Source of the DNA: Larix sibirica
Taxonomy: Eukaryota; Streptophyta; Pinopsida; Pinales; Pinaceae
Direction of reading: 5' to 3'
DNA length: 27,727 nucleotides
Assembly: GCA_004151065.3 (NCBI GenBank)
Contig: NWUY0304144752.1
Coordinates: forward strand, 1 to 27,727
The translations under genes and the position numbers were made by a program. Positions 22,039 through 27,727 of the stretch are shown piece after piece. Below the pieces are notes generated by a model that made no database searches, was not told the DNA's origin, and was given only the letters and a program-made list of their open reading frames with translations. Positions within the stretch are counted from its first letter, which is position 1, and each line of letters begins with the position of its first letter.

Positions 22039-22464
22039 TTTTCTAATAACCTACTTTCACCTTGAAAGATTGTCGTCCCCCTAGTTAGTTACACCATTTC
22101 AAAATCTTTGGCCCCTCATATCGAATAATTGTCCTTTATTCCATAATTTGTGTGAATGGGGTAGCTTGGTCTGGGGAGGCATAAAAAGGCCATTCTGACA
22201 ATGGAGCCCACATGTGCATATCTTGATCTTTTTTTGGGGAAGTGGTCCTCCAATATTGGGAAACTGTGGTCCAACCAGCTTCCAAGAATTGAGCTCTCAA
22301 CTGATGAAGAGACTCTTCCTGGGATAACCTATATTATTGTTTCCATGCATTGTCCTAGAGCAGGGCTTGTTCCCCATTCTTTTCTTCCCAAAAGAATTAA
22401 CCCTATATGATCCCACTATTGCTCCATGTCTGTGCCCATAGGGGCTATCCTTAAATGTGTCTGT

Positions 22465-22655
22465 TCATTCGAACCAAGTATTCTTACTGGATCCTGTGTA
22501 TTTGTCTTGCCATATGTCTACCCAAAGTTTTCCTTTCCATTCAAGCCATCTCCAATAAGTTTGGGCACTGAAGGCTTTGGCCATGATAGTGGGGTCCTGC
22601 ATTCCTAGTCCTCCTTTGGATTTTGGTTGACGGATCCTCCCCCAAGAAACCAAGA
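22465..22655 (-). pseudogene. LINE RT thumb/connecting region
   Basis: VSWGRIRQPKSKGGLGMQDP (minus, about 22590-22650) is the well-known Trp-x5-Pro-Lys-x2-Gly-Gly-Leu-Gly signature that follows the RT in plant LINEs. It is followed by the expected AFSAQTYWRWL-like helix. The match is strong and open, so this is the best preserved part of the fragment. Confidence 0.88.
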
Positions 22656-23436
22656 CCCATTTCTTTTCTAATGAGGGACCGCCCCATAGGAAGGAACGTT
22701 GGATTTTATTCTTTTTTTAGGATTGTCAAAGGGGTAAAGACCACTGAGAGAGGATACAGGGGAAGAGCATGCCAGAAATATTCTTTTTTTAGGGTAATTC
22801 TACTATTTCTATTTAGGGAGCAGTAGGTCCAGCTAGAGAAATGGGATTCTAGTTTAGCAATAAGGGGATCCCAGGAGAACACCCGAATGGGAAACGCTAT
22901 TAGCCACCTACCTATTTGGATAGGAGGGAGGCCCTGGAAAATACTAGGACACATGCAATGTTCCTTTGAGTGACACCCCAAGTGTTTAGCAAGATAACAT
23001 TCTATTTTTTTATTCTTGATCTCTGTGTCATAAGTGGTCATGAAGACCAAGCGGGTCAATCTCATTATTTTTGCTTTATTAATTGTGGCCTTTCCAAATA
23101 GCAAAGTCTTCTCAAAAACTTTTAGATGTGACGGAGGGCATCAAAGTTGAGGGGCCCTGCCAGTCTATAAAAAGAAATATAATCTTAAGAATAGTCTCCC
23201 TAAGTCTTCAGTAGAATTGATGTAAATGAAGGGAGAGAGGGTATATCCCTATCTGATTCCTTTAAAAGGAGAGAAGGAAAAGGAGGGGGAGCCATTGACT
23301 AAAATGGAGAAAAAAGATGAAGAGATAAAATGAAATATCCATGAAAAACCATTCCTCACAAAAAGCCAAAGGCTAACAAAATTTGACAAGAAGGGCTAGC
23401 ATAGACGATAGTAGGCTTTTGACATATAAGGTTTAA
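22656..23436 (-). pseudogene. LINE reverse transcriptase, C-terminal part
   Basis: From upstream on the minus strand: SKAYYRLC-stop-PFL (about 23395-23425); SILVNGSPS with KGIR-stop-GYTLSPF (23225-23300), where the family has Arg-Gln-Gly-Asp-Pro-Leu-Ser-Pro; then FEKTLLFGKATINKAKI near 23070-23117. At that point LINEs have Phe-Ala-Asp-Asp, and both catalytic Asp are missing here. Further on come LESHFSSWTYCSLN and the typical run ending LTILKK (22706-22910). An intact protein would copy the element's RNA at the target site. Confidence 0.85.
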
Positions 23437-23440
23437 TCGA

Positions 23441-23894
23441 CGTTTAATGTATGCAAGCAGTAACTTGTTGTTTGTATGCAGGTGCAGGGGCATAGTGGGA
23501 GGAGTTTGGAATGTATAAGCATTGACTTGTTGCTCGCTTTCTTCTTTTAGGATAAGATGTCATTTTGACCTAACTAATCTTGTCGGAGCTTATTCACATG
23601 GTCAGCTTTCACTCGATATGCACATAATAAAAGAAGTAACAACAATAACTCCTGTGAAAGGGTAGTCAATTGTCACTGGGACCTTCTTTCAATGCTCGGC
23701 TCGGCTATTGTAGCTATGGCTGCTACTACTCACTCCCCGTCCCGCCAACGTAGAGATGCTCGTAGTTTGGTCGAGCATCAATCGGCTTCATCCTGCCCCT
23801 AGGGGAAACTTCATAAAATGGCATAGTTCAATTATAAAAACTCATTAATTTTAGTTTCCCGATACTGTTTCCCCAGACAGACCCCAAGAGGTTT
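23441..23894. other. Gene-free spacer between LINE and exon-like stretch
   Basis: No gene was recognised. If the exon call at 23895-24053 is right, the part next to it would be 3' untranslated sequence on the minus strand. GTTGTATGCAGGTGCAGG-like and TAAGCATTGACTTGTTGCTC-like words near 23455-23545 form a weak direct repeat (AGTAACTTGTTGTTTG and GACTTGTTGCTCGC). Confidence 0.35.
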
Positions 23895-24053
23895 TTACTC
23901 AGGCAAAAAGCCAAATGCAAAGGTTAACACCCCAACAACACAGAAGCCAAAGCAGAGAATACCCATCAAATTATAAGTTGTCTTGGTCCAATCCAACCAA
24001 CCAAACTTTGTTGCTGCCCCAACCGAACCTGCTGAGACCTTTTCAAAAATGTC
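23895..24053 (-). CDS. Exon-like reading stretch, membrane protein C-terminus
   Basis: On the minus strand, 52 sense codons run without interruption to TAA at 23895-23897. The peptide begins DIFEKVSAGSVGAATKFGWL, continues with DWTKTTYN, and ends in a hydrophobic span of about 20 residues (LMGILCFGFCVVGVL and on) followed by FGFLPE and stop. Just before it the minus strand reads TTTTCCACCAG, a good 3' splice-acceptor shape, and the stop-free region ends at 24084. It has no ATG near its start. This looks like the last exon of a nuclear gene for a small single-pass membrane protein, captured here. I do not recognise the protein. It could also be a fragment of an unknown organelle gene. Confidence 0.45.
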   Translation of the reverse strand, partial: DIFEKVSAGSVGAATKFGWLDWTKTTYNLMGILCFGFCVVGVLTFAFGFLPE

Positions 24054-24059
24054 TGGTGG

Positions 24060-25046
24060 AAAATGAGTAGTGTTTGTACAGGTTTATTGGGGTAACACTT
24101 ATATTATACTTACTCTCGGCTATGGGAGTAGGCCGAAGTCGGCCTTTGTGAAGGGAATGCAAGGGCATACCTATCAGACTCTGCAAACTACAGCTCACTA
24201 TATGAGTTTCACTAATCCTTCTTCATTAATATAGATAATTAATCTATAACTTACCCTTTCTTTTCATTGTATTAGCAGCAAAGGAGTAGCCTATGGGGGA
24301 GTGGATTAGAGCTCCCATGAATAGTAGTCATTTATAATTATCTCCAGCCAGGCGTTTTCCAATGCTCCACCAAACCTCGTAATAGCTTACTTATTTCTTC
24401 CTTCTTACGTAGTCAGTGCAAGCAAGTGTATCTATTTCTTATGAACAAGGTGCATATGGTAAAACAACCTAGGTTAGGGAGAATACACGAGAAGTGAGTG
24501 CAAGTGCCAATGCTAATAAAAAGAAATACTGCATATTTACTTTGCGCATCCAGTGTTTATGAATATGAAAAATTCCATGTCCATTGTTGTATAATTGATA
24601 ATGTGGAAAGGCGGAGTGATGATTTCAATGTTATGAAAAACCAGGTCGTTTCCCCCTGGTGCACCTGCTTCTCCATGCATGATTGAGTGCAACAAACAAC
24701 TAATTGGTTGTTATAGCGCCTATGTATGGGGCCCGTTGGTTATAGCCTAGCCGGGGAGCCATTCATTGTGTGTAGGCAGTGTGTATTAGATTTATTCTCT
24801 TAATGGAGCACAGCAGTTCTTGGGTGGACCGCGCTTCGCAAGCAACTTCTTTATCCTCTTTCTCCTGGGGCTTCGAGGTAAGGCAAGGGGGAAAAGTAAC
24901 CAACAACCAATACCGGGTGATACGCTTTTGCAGGGCTGAAAAAGAGTCGTTATAAGAGAGAGCTGAAGCGAACGTCCAACAGCGCCTAGTGGAGGGGGAA
25001 TTCCATCTTTGATTGTAATATTTCACTTCATACATATATTATGCCG
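24060..25046. other. Gene-free spacer
   Basis: No gene was recognised. A 90-codon minus-strand frame (24763-25035) and an overlapping plus-strand frame from about 24802 share a GC-richer block. Neither carries a known motif. Confidence 0.35.
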
Positions 25047-25085
25047 GCATAGATAAGTTCCTACTCGAAACGAAATATGATCATC
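25047..25085 (+). repeat. Diverged direct repeat, copy 1
   Basis: GCATAGATAAGTTCCTACTC followed by GAAACGAAATATGATCATC is related to 25200-25248 with small insertions in the second copy. The two copies are about 150 bp apart. Confidence 0.5.
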
Positions 25086-25199
25086 GCGCGATCCATGTTT
25101 TGGTTTGGTTCTACTGAGATGATGTATCACTTGTACTCGCGTAGAGACGTTCTACTTGTTGCTCTAATCAACAATGAGCAAAAGAGATTATTGATGCAC

Positions 25200-25248
25200 G
25201 CATAGAGAAGTAGTTCCTACTATACTCGAAACTAAATAAACTGATCAT
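25200..25248 (+). repeat. Diverged direct repeat, copy 2
   Basis: GCATAGAGAAGTAGTTCCTA followed by CTATACTCGAAACTAAATAA and CTGATCATC aligns with 25047-25085, with three small insertions. It is likely an old local duplication. Confidence 0.5.
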
Positions 25249-26199
25249 CTATCTAGGAGACGTAGGGTTTTTATTTGGAACAGCTGTTCATTGTTGTGTT
25301 AGTATCTCTAATTAAACTAGTATGATCATTATTTATTAGGAGCCAAGCCTGGAGCCAAGCATCCGGGAAGTTATTTTAGAGTGAGTTTACCATTATAGCC
25401 AGACCCATTAATATGATATTGCCATAGAGAATTTCTACTTGCTCATTTATGTAACCCTGTCATTTGTATAATCCAATTACGCTGATGAAAATAAAGATAC
25501 AACTGTTAAATAATGTTGGTTTTAGCTTGCACATATCTATACATATAATTTGGTATTTATATATATATAAGTTCTACTACATACTTCATAAGTTTGGAAC
25601 AATGGGGCAAAGACACAACAGTCTATTAAAAATATTATGAAAACACAAATTTGTTTGGACAATCTGATAATTGGAAGAATAGGCTAATAGGTTGGACGGC
25701 AAGCAATATGTAGAGCTTAGGCACAAACTATCCGAAGTTGTTCTTCTTACACTACAGCTTCAGACTACAGCCTAAACGGAACGGTAGGCCTTATGGAAGA
25801 CCTTATGGAAGATCTTACTGCACTGCGATAGGAACTAATTTTATAACTTCTTCAAATGGGAACCATGGCAGGTCTAATGTCATTATACATTGTATGACGT
25901 TTACCTCATAGCAGAAAGTACAATCTAAGGTAAGAGTCAGTGGGAACACGTCATGCCTGGGAGGCTTATAAGAGTAATCATAGCACCTATTTCTTCTATT
26001 GTTCCACCCCGCTCTGAAGATGTTTTGGCAATCAATCGAATCAATCAATCGATCTCTATTTCTCCAGCCCAACCCAGCTGAGTAGAGGATCCAAGCCATT
26101 CACAGCACAAGCAACTCACTTAACATATCATCTGGTCACATAATCCACTAACAGCACAAATCCATTTGTTCAACGAAATTTACTGCGTGCACCTACCTA
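25249..26199. other. Gene-free AT-rich spacer
   Basis: No gene was recognised. A perfect 12-bp tandem duplication, CCTTATGGAAGA twice, sits at 25789-25812. The 94-codon minus-strand frame at 25815-26099 has no known motif. Confidence 0.4.
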
Positions 26200-26210
26200 C
26201 CCCCCCCCCC
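26200..26210 (+). repeat. Run of 11 C
   Basis: Eleven consecutive C lie between TA and TCCG. Length in such runs is prone to replication and sequencing error. Confidence 0.9.
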
Positions 26211-26714
26211 TCCGTTGAAGCCATTAACAGAATCTATTCACAAGGTATTTTTGGGTTAAAGTCAAGTTAATAACGATTTCACTGTTTTCACAATGTGATA
26301 CTGGTACTTCTTTTTGGTATGAACTGAACGGGGTTTATCCTTTTAACGAGTATTAATTTAACGGCTATCCTGTGGGTAACTTATCTCTTGTCTGTTGTGG
26401 CACCTTGTCATGGGTGTGACGGTATGTATGTGTAACTCAAAGACAAGTGTTACAAACACGGATCCGCCCTGCCCCTTCCCGTCTGGTAAAGCTATTGGCT
26501 ACCCACCCTGGCTTACTCCCGGGCAAGTATAAAAAGCAATCCATCCATTTTTTCCTTTTGCCTAACGGTGCTAGACATCCTTTTATCGGGTCTGTGTTTA
26601 AGTTGACTCGGGTGTTAACGTGGGGAGCAATGAGAAAGCAAGCAAGCAAACGGGTGTAAAGTTATTCATATCCTGGGATAGCAAGATTCGCCTTCGGCAA
26701 GGAGCAGGAAGTTG
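26211..26714. other. Gene-free spacer
   Basis: Two 70-codon frames, one on each strand (26437-26659), overlap almost exactly in a GC-richer block. Neither matches anything I know. Confidence 0.35.
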
Positions 26715-26747
26715 GGTCGATCAGCAATTGTTAGTTGCTCCTCGACC
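26715..26747. other. Stem-loop, 6 bp + 5 bp
   Basis: GGTCGA (26715-26720) pairs with TCGACC (26742-26747). After a 2x2 internal loop, AGCAA (26723-26727) pairs with TTGCT (26735-26739) around the seven-base loop TTGTTAG. All 11 pairs are Watson-Crick. Plant mitochondrial transcripts often end in stem-loops that protect the 3' end, but no gene is seen upstream on either strand, so the role is unknown. There is no T run after it. Confidence 0.55.
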
Positions 26748-27581
26748 ATTAATCTAAGGAGGACGTGCCGAAGTCGTACCCATAACAAAATTCGATCGTA
26801 GCTCCCACACCTAAGGGACGGAGGGCCACCCAATAATCACCCGGTGAAGCTCAAGTTGGAAAGTCCAAGTAAAAAGGTCTATTAGCAGGGCTAAAGGGGC
26901 TGAATGAGCTGAACAGGCGGTACAGGTGGGGGACAGGTGGACGAACTTATGGAATGGTCCTGAACTGATTGGCCTGGGCTGTTGGGTCCGTGAGATTGAT
27001 CATATTGGGCCGTGAGCTGGTAATGAAGGGTACGCGCTATTGGCAGATGGATGAGTAAAGGGCTCTCCCTAAATATGTGGCATTTGGGTGGTTTCTCCTA
27101 CTTCGTTCGATAAAGAACTCTAGAGTAGACGACCTGGTCGATAGAGGTGAAATTCTATATTTGGTGGGTTAAATAGGGAGATATAGGCCTAAAGCAGCTT
27201 ACGACAAGCAATAAAGAGAAAAGAAAATACCGCCTGCGGTGCGAGCGGGAGCGGCAGGTCAAAATAAGGCCCACCCATTCAGATGGGAGGGAGACGGAAC
27301 CTCCAAGGAAAGAAAGAGAAATTTAGTTAACTTTGTGATTCGGCTTTCCCGGTGGATGAATGAATCCATTGATGAAGTAGATCCACTAACCGAAGTCATT
27401 CGAGGGAGCTAAAATAGATAGACTTCTCTTTTAAAACATCCCGTTTTCTGGATATCGGGAATGAAAAGATGCTGTAAGCTTCTCTACTGCGTCTGGGGAC
27501 TCCGCTGCTGATGCTGGGTCTCGATCTTGATCTGCACTAGCAGCAGTAGAGTAAGATCAATAACCACCAGTAGCATATCCT
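26748..27581. other. Gene-free, GC-richer spacer
   Basis: No gene was recognised. The texture (CGAAGTCGTACC, GTCCGTGAGATT and similar) is that of plant mitochondrial intergenic or intron DNA, but I found no group II domain V signature. GCAGC/GCTGC and AGCAGCAGTAG words at 27500-27550 belong to the low-complexity family also seen near 5390 and 14950. Confidence 0.35.
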
Positions 27582-27597
27582 TATATATATATATATA
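27582..27597. repeat. (TA)n microsatellite
   Basis: Eight TA units in a row. It lies at the edge of a decayed CCAGTAG/GCAGCAG-rich stretch. Confidence 0.9.
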
Positions 27598-27727
27598 TTT
27601 GTCTTAGCCTGCATTTTATCATGCTTTAAATTTTGATCTTTCTTATTTAGGTACACCCACCAGTAGTGACTTAGTAGCTTACAGGAACAGCCAGCTCAGC
27701 AAGCCACCAGCTACTACCAGAGCTAGC

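Larger units (their letters stand above)
20940..23440 (-). mobile_element. LINE (non-LTR retrotransposon) fragment, RT to RNase H
   Basis: The minus strand carries the C-terminal half of a plant LINE ORF2: part of the reverse transcriptase, the connecting region, the zf-RVT zinc-binding domain and an RNase H domain, in the correct order. It begins abruptly inside RT at about 23436, with a Ser-Lys-Ala-Tyr box. It ends shortly after the RNase H, where the minus strand has an 8-A run (20940-20947) that might mark the poly(A) tail. The endonuclease and ORF1 are absent. Frameshifts and stops are spread throughout, and the key catalytic residues are lost, so the copy is dead. Confidence 0.88.

Noticed and set aside
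22201-22826. Plus-strand frames of 60-69 codons
   Set aside because: They are shadows of the LINE coding sequence on the minus strand.
27140-27165. GATAGAGGTGAAATTCTATA resembling a small-subunit rRNA segment
   Set aside because: The similarity covers only about a dozen bases, and the flanks do not continue any rRNA I can recall. It is too short to call.

Overview
The window looks like non-coding land-plant DNA. I saw no intact conserved gene, rRNA, tRNA or CRISPR array. Overall base composition is moderate, and the sequence is a patchwork of unrelated segments, degenerate short repeats and old transposon pieces. That fits an intergenic stretch of a large, repeat-rich plant mitochondrial genome, for example a conifer or another giant plant mitogenome. 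This is an inference: no mitochondrial marker gene was recognised, and a nuclear heterochromatic region remains possible. The plant assignment rests mainly on the two transposon remnants.

Layout: (1) 1-335 is a tandem array of eight 42-bp units with no length change between copies. (2) 336-4340 is AT-rich DNA with several families of degenerate short repeats, including an 80-bp direct repeat at 3831/4245. (3) 4340-10890 has no recognisable genes. It holds a decayed Ala/Ser/Thr/Gly-coding low-complexity stretch (about 5390-5830), an AT-rich block (7240-7470), two unrecognised open frames and a purine-rich block (about 8430-8950). (4) About 10895-12789 (+) is a decayed Ty3/gypsy fragment: gag, CCHC knuckle, aspartic protease and the start of reverse transcriptase. 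It ends abruptly within the reverse transcriptase. (5) 12790-20930 is unrecognised, with several long but unassigned open frames. (6) About 21000-23440 (-) is a decayed plant LINE (non-LTR) fragment in the order reverse transcriptase, zf-RVT and RNase H. Its catalytic motifs are destroyed. (7) 23895-24053 (-) is a clean 53-codon reading stretch with one transmembrane segment. A splice-acceptor-like sequence lies just upstream of it, so it resembles the last exon of a nuclear gene. (8) 24060-27727 is again gene-poor, with a diverged direct repeat, an 11-C run, a clean 11-bp hairpin (26715-26747) and a TA microsatellite.

No set of genes acts together here. The main content is a record of sequence capture and decay: two retroelements on opposite strands, a possible nuclear exon, and several repeat families that expanded locally.
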